Positions 46,680-59,480 of a stretch of DNA of 64,000 nucleotides are shown here, piece by piece. Source of the stretch: Plectrocnemia conspersa (taxonomy: Eukaryota > Arthropoda > Insecta > Trichoptera > Polycentropodidae); contig VTFK01000092.1 of the NCBI GenBank assembly GCA_009617715.1, positions 744,001 to 808,000 on the forward strand, written 5' to 3'. Below the pieces are notes generated by a model, which saw nothing but the letters and a program-made list of their open reading frames with translations, searched no databases and had not been told where the DNA came from. The position numbers and the translations under genes are program-made. The stretch's first letter is position 1, and the number at the start of each line of letters is the position of its first letter.

Positions 46680-49600
46680 GGTGCTTAATCAAAATATTGA
46701 ATTTGTTAATATGATTAGTGTCAGTTACTATTGAAAAATGAGAATTGGAAAAAATAAGTTAAAATCGATAGTTAAAAATAATTTTCATATATTTAAAAAA
46801 ATAAAAAGACTATTAAATAATTTATCGCTAAAACTAAATTTATTTTCTAGGACTTTATATGTTCTATGCTGTATATTATAAATAGATTTTGAGCAAAATA
46901 GATGTATACTTATTAAGAAGTAAAGACATGTTAGAATAGAACATTGAAATAAAAATATCTACATTTTTATTGTTATTGCCTACTTTTGCCAAAGTAAGTT
47001 AGGAATTTAAGTCGATATGAATCAATGAGATTTTTGTATAGAATACATATTGCAAATGTATATATGTAAACATTAAATCAAATTAGGATTACAAATAAAT
47101 TTATATACATTTTCTGCAAGAGTAAGCAGTTACTCTCTGGAACGCCGTTCCGTTTTAAAAATATTGTGTTTGTTAATTACCATGGCAGCAATTCTACACA
47201 ATATAAAATTTCTATGTCATTTTACGTCCTTGTAAAATGCTGCGAACGTTAAGAATGAAACAGAACATTTCTGCCTGATTTTATAACCATAAAATATTTG
47301 CCTCAAAAACAGAGATCGAAATGATCTGTACTTAACTATTGTGCGTCATATTGTATTGTTAATTTTTTGGGAAGGTACTGAAAAGTTTTTGTATTTATTT
47401 AATTTTAAAAGAGGAAGTGGTGCAGGCATGAAAACTTTCAACCGACTATTTTCAATTTTGTCACCAAATCTGACGATCAAAAATTTAGCTGGATTAAAAT
47501 TAAGAGTAAGATTTTTTGAACTGCTTTAAAAAATCGCTCTTACCTTTCTTATAAGAGATAAATATGATTGGTAGTATATTTTAAGTGAGACTTTTACGGA
47601 TTTGAACTTGCAATAAATTAAATAATCAATAGTATAAAAGGAGTAATACTGACTATGTGATTTTTTTGTATAGTAAGAACATACAGAAAAAAACTAAATC
47701 CATTTAATTAAATCCATGATATTCTCTAAATTAAAGTCTTGAACTATAAAGTGTTATACTACAGAGAAAAAAAATGTTAAATGAAATATTTAGCTTAATG
47801 TTGATTTTCAATGTTCACTTCATCTGCAAAACCATTAAAAATCACATGAATCCATATCTAGCGAATACGGTATTATCGACATCAAAAAATCATAATTTAG
47901 TATTAGCGTTATCGTGGTGCAAACACTAAAAGCTTTTGCCCTAAATCCGATCATGTTCTTTAGATATCCAAATTAATTTTTTAACGTATGATCTTGCGGT
48001 AAAAATTCGGGACCAACAGGGCTAATTGTGTAAACAATTTATGAGTGGTTAAAGCATAACATAAATTGAACAAATCAAAGAAGGTGGGTGCCAAATACAC
48101 AGGACATGATTAAAACATAATGCTCAATCTCTGCAGAAAAATAGCATGCGTCTTTTAGATGCATATTATGACGTAGCCAATTTATCGATTTTTTCACCGT
48201 TGTACGAAGATAAAGTTTAACTAGATTAATATTAGATAATAATACATCTATTTCTGCCCCGAATCATCGCATTAGCACAGATTATCAGGAACTTGAAGGG
48301 GCGTTAGACGTAAGATTAACTAAAATATCATATTTTCATCGATGGAAAATATATTTAAATCTGAGGAACAGAGATTTATTGTTCTATTAGTTTAAGCTCC
48401 AATCTATTAGCAAAGAAGCAAACACTTATTACACAGTAAAAAACACCATAGAATAATTTTGTCATGCTCAAATCACTTTAATGTAAAAAATATTAATACA
48501 AATTGACCCTTTTTTGTGAAAGCTATGTAATTAAAATATGAAATGCTTATCTCAAAAATATTCTGATGATACAATAAACAACAATTGCTTGGATCGGCAC
48601 GCAACAGTAATAAAACATATAAATAACATGCAAATCATTCAGTGATAAAATAATTGTTGATATTCTGCTATAATATGTAAAATTGGCAGTACTAGTATAA
48701 TATATGTATTGTACATATGAATTTCACATATATTTTTTTTATTCATTATTGCGATTCAATCCATTGTGCCAAATTAGTATCGGTCATTTTTTTATAACGA
48801 TCGATTGTTATAATCCGATGACGTGACTTTTGATGTGACACGTGACAAGCGGGGTACATAAAAAACTCTCACTGTCACTTCTCATATTAAGTATGTGCTC
48901 TATGTATAATGGGAAAAATCATATGTATGGTTTAAAAATGCAATGTGACATAACGGTATATGAATTGTGCATAATTTACTGTGTCATAAATAAAAAGTAT
49001 ATGTAAAATAATTTATTTTAATTTAAACTAATCTTTTATAACCCTACTACTTTTATGAACTACAAAAGTTTAAAATTCAAAATAATACTTATGGATATCA
49101 GTATTTTTTATACTCATTTGTTGCATAAGCTTTTTTTTATCGATTAGCAAAATTAATTACGAAGAAAATAATATCCGTTTGATTTTTTTATACAACAGCA
49201 ATATAATAGTGTTTTTTTTCCATACTGTATTTATATTAGTATAGACATAATATGACTTTGGCAAAAAAATATTGGCATTGATTAAATCATTGCCATTTAA
49301 ATAATCCATCAATTCGTCGGCGCATGTAATATCCGAGCGGGAAATAATCAATTATCATTTGATTTTTTCAATGTAAATTGATTGTTTTTATTTGCTGTGT
49401 ATTTTTAATCATGAAAAATATTATACAAACAAAGGGAGGTCAACTAAAAGGTTAATAACTCGAATACAATCAATTTTAATTTAGAAATTATGAATCGGAC
49501 GTGAGATGAGTGCACGTGTATGCATTTGCATATGAACGTGTGACATCAGTGGCTTATAAAGTGTACATATACTATGAGTTACAAAATGTCAATTAATTAT

Positions 49601-51090
49601 ATGTTTAGCTTTCTCTAAAAGCTCACCAAAGCTATCGATCTAATGTTTAACTAAAACTTATGAAATAATATACAAATCAAAATGAATAAAGCCTTGTTCA
49701 GCTTTGCTTCTAAGAAAAAACTATTAATGATGATAAAGTGATTTTGTGTCATAATAAATTTATGATATAGATATATTTTTAATTAATTTATATAAATGAT
49801 TGAGCACATCTGCATAAGTCCCCACAACTTATAGCGCATCCGTACATTGAAAATCAATTTGCATCTTATATTAAAGTCAACTCCATTCGATTTTATGTAT
49901 TACTATAAATTTAATATCACCCTTTAATTTTAATAATAAAACAGTTAAAATGTCAAAATTGATTAGATTTAGAAAAAAGCTTTCAGCTAATCAGAAACAA
50001 ACAGCAATCGATTGGCCTACTTTTCTTTGTTCTTATGGGATAATATTACCCTTGTTTTTGCTTAGAATGTTACAGGACCTAAATCTACTATTTACAATAG
50101 AAAAAAATTGTACAAATAATTTATTACTATTTTAAAATAAACAAACCCACAAATCTGTTATATTTATATGAAACTAGGCAGCATGTTAAGATATATTATT
50201 ACTATAAAATCCATTAATTTTATTATTATTATTAATATTAAAACCTATATATACACATACTTATTAGTAAAAAATAAATTTAGCAGAGTTTGAAACCATT
50301 AATAAAATATGTATTATTTCATGCGTTACACACGGATCTGTGTGTTAATTATTATATTAATACAGTTTCATACTTTTATAGCAATATCATACAGAGCAAA
50401 AAAAAACAATTTAAAAACATGCTTTGTAAGCAGTATTTAGTGGAACTTTAATAGATAAATTTAAGCTTAGTATTGCAAAATAAGTAACAAAAAAAAAAAA
50501 TGATCGCAAAAACATACGGCGAAAAACCCTTATTTGTCTCGATATTCTCATAAGTTTAAAAGCCTTCGCCTATATAGGATAAAAAGCAGAAATATGCCAA
50601 TTTTTATTATCTTAATAACCGGTTTAGGTTGAAAAATATTGTTGTAAATAAGTATTGTGCGTGAAAAAGCACGCAAATACGTGTTAAAAGCGCAATAAAC
50701 CAAAATGAAAAATACCGACAAGTGTATTTATTTTGCTGACGGCCGTGCCCAAATTAAGCACAAGCAACGAATATTTCGCGCTTATGCACAAAAGTTTCCA
50801 AATCTCTATCTGTTCAAACCTTAACAATTACAGACAGAAATTTTAATTATTTTCTCGAATCGTAGCAATTAGATAAAGAAAAATAATTTCCTTTATCTCT
50901 ACCAGCGTATATAAGCACATTTGTAATTTATTGTTCTCGATAGCTGATTTTTATTAAAATTTGCCAATAACGAAAACTCTTTATATCGAAGCTTAGATAT
51001 GTTACTTGGGTGGGCTTTTATAAACAAAACCACTGTGTTCGCTTTTCAATGTTTTTTTACGATACGTTAGATTAATCTGTGACATCTATG
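46680..51090. other. Long AT-rich non-coding stretch
   Basis: Nothing was recognised over 4.4 kb. Short frames at 47341, 49157 and 49950 are AT-driven and unrelated to known families. Confidence 0.35.
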
Positions 51091-51104
51091 TTGTTAACTA
51101 TAAA

Positions 51105-51224
51105 TTATTGGGTGTATTTTAATTTATAATCGTTTTTATAATATTTAAATTCGAGTCTGCTGCCGTGACTCGAACCCGCGGCCTCTGGGTTGCCAGCTAA
51201 TACCGTACGCTCTACTCTATTCTA
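51105..51224 (-). mobile_element. tRNA-derived SINE fragment
   Basis: On the minus strand the B box lies in CCGCGGGTTCGAGTCACGGC, followed by AGCAGACTCGAATTTAAA, as in the copies at 13640-13912 and 52900-53160. The A-box side is mutated (GAGTAGAGCGTACG). No tail follows. Confidence 0.65.
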
Positions 51225-51573
51225 ATATTATATTGGCCTAGTAATACTTTTCGTAGTGCAAGAAAATGAATCTTGTTTTTAGGTGTATATCAAAAATAAT
51301 AAATACATTGTATAAATATTTAATATAATGTTAAGTATTTTTAATTATGATGATTAATCAATTGCAAGAAATGAGGTGTTATGCACCTTTGTTCGATTAT
51401 CGCTTTTTACTAGAATATTACATAGGATTTCTATATTTCTAATCATAAAATTTTAATCACTTCACTACACTTTAAGCCCTCTTTAATGCAACAAAATTAT
51501 AAAAATGCGTCATAAATAATTGACCGATTAACACAAAATATTCGTTCAATATAGAATTTATTAAACACACTTC

Positions 51574-51885
51574 GTACAATTATATACATGTAGAAACTCA
51601 AATAGACGTTGTATATACGGATTTTGAGAAGGCCTTCAACAAGGTTTGTCATAGGTTATTATTAAAAAAATTGTTGGACCCAGGTCGCTCGGATGATTTA
51701 ACTCGGTTATTGAGGGATCAGAGACAGTTTGCAACCCATGGTGGCCGATTGTCATTAAAATATTTAATCCTTTCAAGGGTTTCAACATATAACGAATATT
51801 TAGTCAAATTTGTATTGTATTTTTTTGTGTATTGTAATAATACTATCCATTTTTTTGGACATCGTGACGCACTGGAGTAACTTTT
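51574..51885 (+). mobile_element. LINE relic with internal deletion
   Basis: The plus strand reads VETQIDVVYTDFEKAFNKV and then CHRLLLKKL, closely matching YTDFEKAFDKVNHALLVKKL of the LINE at 33050. After about 190 bases of unclear sequence it reaches CATCGTGACGCACTGGAG (51862-51879), which matches the LINE 3' hairpin strand ATCGTGACGCATTAGG. The YADD motif and C-terminus are missing, so the copy is deleted internally and dead. It lies opposite to the main LINE. Confidence 0.75.
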
Positions 51886-52369
51886 ACTATGGTATTATTT
51901 TAATTAAAACAAATAACAAAATACATTATATATTGAAGCAATTTTATGATACTTTCGATATTCACTTGTGAAGTTAATCTGAAATATAGTAATTTTAGAT
52001 ATGCTTAAACATAATATATAATGACTTCATAAACACCTGTATATAAACACATAATAGCGACGCGTGATGTGCAATTTCTTTATAAATAAATATAAATTTC
52101 GCAATCAATAAGTTTGTTAATTTAACTACTATAAAAATATCAAACGTGTGCCTATAAATCTCTATTAAACGTTTAGCATTTAGAACACGATTTATTTATG
52201 TATAATATAATAGAACAATAGCCAATAAATTTTATTTTTTCTTTACCTACGTTACTTTACAATAGCATATATTATGTCTTGAGTATCTACAATATATAGT
52301 TCAAGTGATTCTAATGTAAATTGAATTTTATTTGAGACGTCACTTATTCAAATAAAAAAATCTGTTGCT

Positions 52370-52770
52370 TTCTAAAGTTCCGTCATAAAGTAGGAAGCGT
52401 GTAAGAGGATCCTACATGCAATTAGACGACACAGGGGCGGTCTAGTGTTTTCAGACGTGTTATTAAATTTGTTTATAAATAATTAAGATGAAATGTTGTG
52501 GGCGTGAACCGACTTGGCCGCCCACATTCAACAAACGAGAAGAGCCCGTGGCGCCTAAGCGCAGCTTATGTAAGCGCCGTTAATTTTATAAAAATCGACA
52601 GACGAAAAAAACATATCGTAGAACTGTAAAAGACCCATCTAGATGGAAAACAATGGCAATCTCCTCCAGAACGAGCAGAGAAACTAGGCCAATCGCAATG
52701 GAAGAGCAAGCGTTCTTGTTTTATTTGATGTTTTCGTCGTCTGTGAGGAAACTTTTAGAGTGCCATATTT
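52370..52770. other. GC-richer island, candidate conserved non-coding element
   Basis: It contains GTGGGCGTGAACCGACTTGG, AGCCCGTGGCGCCTAAGCGC and CCATCTAGATGG within AT-rich flanks. No reading frame of use. It lies just upstream of a SINE. The function is unknown. Confidence 0.25.
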
Positions 52771-52899
52771 TCACGAAACATTCATAATAGGGTAGTTGAA
52801 AATAGTATATCTATGTATATTTTAAATAATACTGCATTTATTTATATTAACTAATAGTTATTTGTATAATATGAAAAAACAAATTAAAAAACATACATA

Positions 52900-53160
52900 A
52901 GGTCGGAATAGCGTAGTCCGTAAGGTCTAGACTGGTAACCCAGAGGGCTTGGGTTCGAGCTACGGCAGCAGACTTAAATTTGTATGTATAAAAATGCGAT
53001 AATAATTATAATGTGCATAATTACGTAGATGTTACCGATTTCCAGACTGGAAAATCAGGTGGTTTTAATATTTACTTGAAGGTATTCCTTATGTCTGATT
53101 AATTTACCAGTAATATAGTACAGTTAACATTGTTGTAACGCATTGGACAACGCCTGAAAA
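52900..53160 (+). mobile_element. tRNA-derived SINE, near full length
   Basis: The head starts GGTCGGAATAGCGTAGTCCG with an A box (TAGCGTAGTCC) and has the B box GGTTCGAGCTA in 52952-52962. The body runs to about 53080. The tail begins TTATGTCTGATTAATTTACC and includes TTGTTGTAACGCATTGG. The second hairpin arm is lost (GCCTGAAAAATAC). With the copy at 13640-13912 it shows that head and tail belong to one element of about 260 bp. Confidence 0.8.
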
Positions 53161-53169
53161 ATACTGATA

Positions 53170-54640
53170 AATTATCGCTATTTCTAGTAATAAATATATA
53201 TTGCTTATGAAATACTTATTAAAATTTTCAAATATTTTATTGATCGTCTTCTAACTGAGAAATAAACCAATTTAAGCATTGTTTTTTATTATAGCTACGT
53301 CCTACTTTATAAAAAAACTTGATTGATCAAATCTCTTTTTGTAGTTTGTATGAAATTATTGATGATTATAGATTTTAATCTTATATGTACTAATAAGAAG
53401 TTCTAAAGAATAGTAGTAGTTTTTCAGAAGATAGGCACACTTTTACACTAAAGCTTTTTCATAAATAAAGATAGCGATTTAATATATTTTAACAAATAAA
53501 TTTTATTATTAATTTCTATAAAAAAAGTAAGTAACTAACCCAAATACTGCCATTTTTATATTTTTATAAATAGTTACTGATTTTTCAACTAGGTGTAAAA
53601 CTGATTTTAAAAGCTAAGCTATTATAAATAAAGCAGTCTTTTATAATTAACTGAATTGAACTATTTGTTTCTTTTAATTCTATATTGTTTTTATTTTAAA
53701 ATTAATAAAATCAGAAAATCTCGTACTTATTGTTATTATAAACACAGCTTCGCTGCACTCTCAATGGGAACAGTATGAAGCAGTTCTTAAAAAAATATAA
53801 GACGTCTGCATTCGATTGGTGCTTATGCTTGAGAAGATATGCGTCCGATTGACCTTGCATATCATTGCATTAGCATTATAATTGCATTGATGGAAAATTA
53901 TGTATATGTTTATTTCTCACTTGACAGATAAAAATATATAAATATGTGTAATACAATAACATCAGTTAAAGGTTTTATGTGGCATATTCTTAAAGGTTCA
54001 AATTCCTTTAACCCTTTCTTTATGTTTTCACCGCGCAATGTTTGTAGTGTGTACATAATTTGTAAGGCCTCTTCCGACTTTGAACATCGGCCGTTTGAAA
54101 CTGAATTTATGAAGGTTCGTCGCATAATTTTGTCTTCGGACTGTCGACAATGATGTCGGAGCAAGTAGTGTTTATGCAACAATGACAATGGCGATAAATT
54201 AAAATATCTACAGTCCAGTGGGAAATAAAAAAATAAGGTGCACTGAAACTTGGAATTGATTCTTGCCACAAAGCGGCCTTAAAGTCGTAAACTAAAAGGG
54301 TTATGAATCACGAGAGATCGCGAAATACAATATTTCTTTTGTGGTGCAGTTAAATTTTTAACTGGACTTGCAAAAGTGAAACTGTGTTTGTATCTTTTAT
54401 TAGCAACAAAACAACATGGGTTTGAATCACATATTATAATTGCAATCGATCATCATATATTGGATATTTTTTATCTCACGGATGAATATCGTGATAATTA
54501 ATTAAAATAAAATCGAACTAGCTCATACAAATGGACAAAGTTGAAAGCTATAATAATAATTAATAACAATATAAATATATGTCACTGATTTATAGACTTT
54601 GATTTTAGTCTGTTTTTTTCACTCCTTATTTAGTAGTCAT
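53170..54640. other. AT-rich stretch with open frames on both strands
   Basis: The segment 53910-54300 has overlapping open frames on plus (69 codons) and minus (119 codons). Neither is like a known protein. The rest is AT-rich and unrecognised. Confidence 0.3.
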
Positions 54641-54647
54641 TGATTGT

Positions 54648-54716
54648 GTTGACCCTGTTGTACAACAATCAGATAACGCCTCTCATTTTGCAGTGAAATA
54701 TTTACAATAAAAAATG
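54648..54716 (+). repeat. Probable decayed LINE/SINE 3' tail
   Basis: CCTGTTGTACAACAATCAGATAACGCCTCTCATTTTGCA keeps the order GTTGTA, AACGCCTnTCA and TTGCA of the tail at 42890-42935 and ends in AATAAAAAA. Several stem positions are lost. Confidence 0.4.
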
Positions 54717-54719
54717 TAA

Positions 54720-56205
54720 ATTTAGTGATATAAAAATAGTATACACAAGATATGAATTATGAGTTTTGTATTTTTCTGGCATAAAATTGTGATAGGGAGT
54801 ATATTAAAATATTTAAGAGTCGCTGGGCTCTAATCTATTCAACTACCAAACTTAAACTGTTTTAATTTCTAAAACATTGCAATGTACAAGGTGTATTTTC
54901 CATCTATTATTTTTTGCGTATGGCATATGTCACTATATATCAACAAAATCGATTAACTATTGTTTATATGTAAATTTAATTGATATAAACGCCAAAACAT
55001 TAATGAAAAATTTATTCTAAAAATAGTATTTAAAATTGAGAGTAAATGTCCATATTTATACGTAACTGTGTCAGTCATACATACATCATCGGTGTTATGT
55101 AATAAAATAGCGATAAGACTAATAAAAGAAGATAACTTTTAAGCAAATACATCAAATCACACGCTACATATGAAAATAAATAAAAAAAAGAGAGAGAGTG
55201 AAACAACATTGATTAGTCTCGCAAAATCGCAGGTGGGTCATTCACACATGTAATTCGTTAGGTAACTCTAAATGACATGACACCTATGAATAAGTGTGAT
55301 GGGAGAATATAAAAAAACACATCAGAAGCGATCGTTTGACGTTGTTTATGCAAATCGACGGCTAAACCATCAATTATTATAGGAAATTCGTTTAAAGAAA
55401 TGAGTTATGTCGGGTCTTGCAACTGGCCGCGACCCACGTTTCTAGTTGCTACATAATGAAAGGTCAGATGAGAAGTTGATTTTCTAATTTTAGATGAATT
55501 CTAAAGCTTTAATAGCTAAACGTACACGATTGCTATCTTTGCTGGGAGATTAGTCCAGAAAGGTAAGGCACTTAAAGACCGGGTTCCGGTCAGAGTCGGC
55601 TTCTTCAAGAACGATTGGAGATAAAAAGTTGTCGTAGATGGAGGCGTGAGTCAGTTCCTTTCTGAAATTGTAAAATTTATACGTGGCTGCTAAAACCTGC
55701 GTTACCATATTATAAGTTTTGTTTAAATATATAAAATCAGTCGCTGAATTTTAAAAATGAATGGATTTAGAAGTATGGGAAAAACTACCGCAAGGTCACT
55801 AGCACAAAAACTTCTCACAATTGTCGGTTATCGTTGTTGTTAACAACAATGAATCAAACTTTAAATCACTAATCTAAATGTATCTAAATTTAAAGTTAAA
55901 AAACTAATTAGAAGCATAATACATATCAGATTTTAAAACATACGTAACGTATGTTGTTAGTTGAAAAAAAGTATAAATAGACTAGGCCGAAACTGACCTA
56001 GAGATAAGGTCTCCGTTGGTGTAAGACAGTCGAAAATGTTACATAGATAGTTCGTGTCTTTCTTATCTCTAGGTTACGTCGCTTTAAAATGACATAATAT
56101 TACAGCACTGCGTAAACTAATTCAGTTTGTACAGAGATTTTGTAGATAATGTTGTTTAATGTATAACAAACGCCATAATACGTGTGACTATATTATAATA
56201 ATTTA
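54720..56205. other. AT-rich non-coding stretch
   Basis: A GA microsatellite (AGAGAGAGAG) lies near 55190. GC-richer patches at 55540-55640 and 55985-56080 are unrecognised. No exon is seen. Confidence 0.3.
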
Positions 56206-56210
56206 TTTTT

Positions 56211-56245
56211 AAAGAGATTCTGCTGCGGGAGTCGAACATAAAATA
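56211..56245 (-). mobile_element. Short SINE fragment
   Basis: The minus strand GTTCGACTCCCGCAGCAGAA resembles the B box and following CAGCAGA of the SINE at 52950-52972. Only this part is present. Confidence 0.35.
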
Positions 56246-56259
56246 TGTTATAATATTGC

Positions 56260-56315
56260 TCGTTCATTTTTTATTAGTATATATATACATATATATACAA
56301 ATAAAAAATGAACGA
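56260..56315. repeat. Inverted repeat with 16-bp perfect arms
   Basis: TCGTTCATTTTTTATT (56260-56275) is complementary to 56300-56315, with a TA-rich spacer. It lies about 15 bases from the SINE fragment. It may be a tiny MITE or a replication-slippage product. Confidence 0.7.
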
Positions 56316-56989
56316 AAAGGCAATGAACGATATGTGAAAGATTATTAGGAAGTTTGCATAATGATAGTCTGAGGCACACCTGAATTTGATAACTTTGAAT
56401 GTGAATATGCAAGGTCATATTTATAGAAATTTGCTACCAATATGCAAGACAAAACGAGAGATTATAGAAACGCTTAACCTCTTTGAACCGTAATAAAGAA
56501 CTGAATGCTTAAGGTAAATTAACGTTTTGTGTGTATTATTTAAATGTCATTTTTCACATCGTACAATGGGTGCTATATAAATAAATTACTTTTAATTTTA
56601 AATATGTTTTTGTTTGGTTCAAGATCTTAATAATAAATTATGTTTAAGATTTTGTGTATTGAACGCAGTTGCATTTGCATCAAGCCAGGAGCTTACCCGA
56701 TCGGAACGCTGCGCTTAATGACCTCCTACTTGTACTGTCGCGAGCGACAGCCGCATTTGATCTACTATCAGAAAGCTACTAATGATTTACGGCAACTCTA
56801 GTTCTTTCTTCCAAATCACAACTTTATTTAGAGGAGCGAGAGGTACTGGGGAGTAGCGCTCTGCGGCTCTTCTGAAATATTGAATATAAAAATACAACTA
56901 GCGCATTATAATTTATTAATGTCTATACGAAAAATGCGATGGCTTTTAAAATATTTTTGGGTTGAGTTTAAAAAAAAAAACACTAAGGT

Positions 56990-57050
56990 GTATTTGGAAT
57001 TCGAACCCAGGTCTTTCAGGTCAATAGTCAGAAACTTATACTGGTAAATA
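56990..57050 (-). repeat. SINE-like repeat, second family
   Basis: The minus strand reads AGTATAAGTTTCTGACTATT, then GACCTGAAAGACC and GGGTTCGAATTCC. The last is a B-box match. The first part recurs at 286-320. It is probably a tRNA-derived repeat distinct from the family at 38532. Confidence 0.45.
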
Positions 57051-57639
57051 AACTGACTCTCGAACTTGCTCGATACAGAATCTCATACACCATAATTTTA
57101 TTTTTACATATTTTTCATTAAGCAGTCAGTCCTCTGTCAGTAATTTAATACGACTCAAAAGTTTCGGCCCATTATCAACTAAGATTCTTAGTTAGTCGGA
57201 CTTTGTTTAAGCTTTGTGACCTCCTACCTAGGCTTTCAGATCAGACTATTGACCAAAATTCGGTTTGCATATACTCCAAGCAATATAAACAGCGTAATTC
57301 GGTACCTCATTATTTAGAACTGCACCACTGGGCATAACCAAACCAGCGTCTTGTGTCGTAATCTTGGCGATTTTTCAACCACAAAATATCGGAAAATTTG
57401 TTTATGAGAAATGTGATTATATTAATTATATTATGTGTGGCGTAGTTTGTAGTAGTATTGTTTTTAGATTTGTGTTTAACAATTCAAGACTAATTTAGGC
57501 ACATATGATTTTAATACATATGTATAATAAAATAAAAATTAATAATACATTTAAGTATGTTCTTTACTGAAATGCCACTTTTGTAGATTATTATAATTAA
57601 ATAATATACAATTATATATTAATTAATCCTACTCAGAGA

Positions 57640-58055
57640 ACCGACGTAATAAAAATGGAGATTGATGGAAATATACATAAAGATCCTCAAATAATAGCAA
57701 AACAAATATATACTTAATACATTGAGAGCATAATAATTTAGTACAACACAATAATAAAACATTGAATGTAAAATTTAGTGGATTTTAGAAGCAATTCACA
57801 ACATAATTTGTAAATTAAAAAAGCAACATATTATTGATGAAAAATATGTTGATATAATTAAAGAAACTTGGGAAATTCTAAGAAATAAATTACATTATTT
57901 AGTAAATAAAGCACTCTCAGGAAAAATACCTGATATTTTGAAGATTACTACTATTATATCTAAATTAGTAAAAAGGTTGAGGAAATGAGACCAATGAAAG
58001 AAGATGAAGTAGATATCAAACAATTAAAAGATTTAATTATTAAAATAAAATAGTA
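57640..58055 (+). mobile_element. LINE relic, start of reverse transcriptase
   Basis: The plus strand reads HKDPQIIAKQIYT, which fits the linker between endonuclease and RT (NPQxIANxFNxYF). It then reads IPDILKITTIISKLVK, which fits the finger motif PxxWKxxxVxPIxK, and RPMKEDEVDIKQLKD, which fits xRPINxLPxxxKIxE with losses. Stops and AT-driven decay are present. The catalytic part is missing. The clade is undecided. Confidence 0.55.
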
Positions 58056-58059
58056 CTAT

Positions 58060-58630
58060 ATTTAATAATTGATTAATCTGTTTTACTTAACATATTTAAT
58101 AATATTAATTTCTAGCACATATTTTTGAGTTTCAGTTTTTCATATACTATTTTTGAAAACTCGACTCGACCTCGACTTGTTCCAAAGATAAATTAGTATG
58201 ATTTTTTTTGTCTTTTATCTCGAGTTTCAGATTGCGTAAAATAATACAATATTGAAAAAAATGCTATTTTAATATAAATTGAAATAAAAAAACACATTTA
58301 TATTATGTATTAATTTTTACAAACTGTTTTTGGAATAGGGCCTCGCCAGAGCACCAAACAGTTATTTTTTGGTTCCGGTGCATTAAAAAAAGTATATCGA
58401 TTCGGTTAGGGTTTTATTTTTTAAATGTTTTTATTTGTATTAAAATTTAATTTTGTACCATATTTTAAAACATTTTATTCCTTCTATTGTTAATAAGCGA
58501 ACTATATTATTATATTTGATACAATAATATAACATTAATAATTAATTAAAGGTGCTATAATTAAAACTATAAGTTTATAATATATAATATATGATAGGAC
58601 TCTTAGCTATAATCATTTGTAATAAAAAAA
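58060..58630. other. AT-rich stretch, possible transposon flank
   Basis: GGCCTCGCCAGAGCACC (about 58340) followed by a T-rich run and GGTTCCGG may belong to the hAT remnant next to it. A repeat of GATTCGGTT-like and CGGTTC-like motifs recurs at 59585-59620, but no clean terminal inverted repeats could be drawn. Confidence 0.25.
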
Positions 58631-58639
58631 ATATTAAAG

Positions 58640-58770
58640 TTTCCTGTACTTAATAATATATTATTTCGATGGACTCGCAAAATAAACTTTAAGCCAGAGA
58701 AAGCCCTTTCAACACAAACTTGTGCTGCTGGAGCTCCTAAAACCAGCATTGCAAGTTTTCATAAATATAT
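58640..58770 (-). mobile_element. hAT transposase C-terminal relic
   Basis: The minus strand reads KLAMLVLGAPAAQVCVERAF followed by SGLKFILR. This matches the hAT dimerisation-domain signature LAxxxLxxPASSAxxERxFS. The Cys and Gln replacements in the usual ASSA part are mutations or lineage differences. The catalytic region is not present in readable form, and no element ends or 8-bp duplication were established. Confidence 0.65.
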
Positions 58771-59109
58771 ATTTTATATGTATTATCTATATCGTCTACT
58801 TTTTCATCGGATGTATCATTAGATGAGTGTGCTTGTTTATTTGTGTTTGAGGGATCCTACTATTGAAACTCGCGGTAATAACTGTAATCAATATGATCAA
58901 TAAGGATAAACTAGACAATAGTGGGATCATACAAATGCCCTCGCTACGAGTAAAAAATGAGGGTTTCCCATAAATAACTCACAAGGATTCTCCGGTGAAT
59001 TGAATATTTCTTTATAACGAAACGGTCATGGGAAACAATATATCACCGAAAGACAAAAAGCACCGTAAGGATATTGAATATTCCCTTTGCACAATTCGAC
59101 TTCGGAGAT

Positions 59110-59480
59110 GTCCATCAAGCAAATGTCACTTTCTAAAGGCGTATATTTATTTCGATGTATTAAGAAGCGAGTGCAACGATTGGCTGGATGATCGCTGAGT
59201 GATTGTAATTAGTAAAATGAATACATAAGGAGTACATGGCAGACACTGGCAGACGCTCAAAGAGACTATCGGACAACATACGGTCATGGAGTCTCACATG
59301 CTAAGAGGGACTCCACTGTACAAGCACTGCAGCAGAGGGATCAAACTCAGCTATACTGTCGCTGCCACACTAATCAGAACTCGAAGGGTCCTCCACGGAT
59401 ATCATCCCTGAACCAGCTTCTCCACCACTATCGGAGAAAAATAATCCCGTCATATGTAATATATTTTTTAACAAAATTCT
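59110..59480 (+). repeat. Coding-like repeat, copy 2 (unclassified)
   Basis: This is the partner of 26850-27130. The frame from 59236 reads MADTGRRSKRLSDNIRSWSL, is interrupted by stops, and further on reads STDIIPEPASPPLSEKNNP. About 90 bases separate the CCATCAAGCAAATGTC block from the ATGGCAG block here, against a few bases in the other copy, so there is an insertion here or a deletion there. The product is unknown. Confidence 0.55.

Noticed and set aside
53910..54269. 119-codon minus-strand gene
   Set aside because: A plus-strand frame covers the same bases, the start lies in AT-rich sequence, and no family resemblance is seen.
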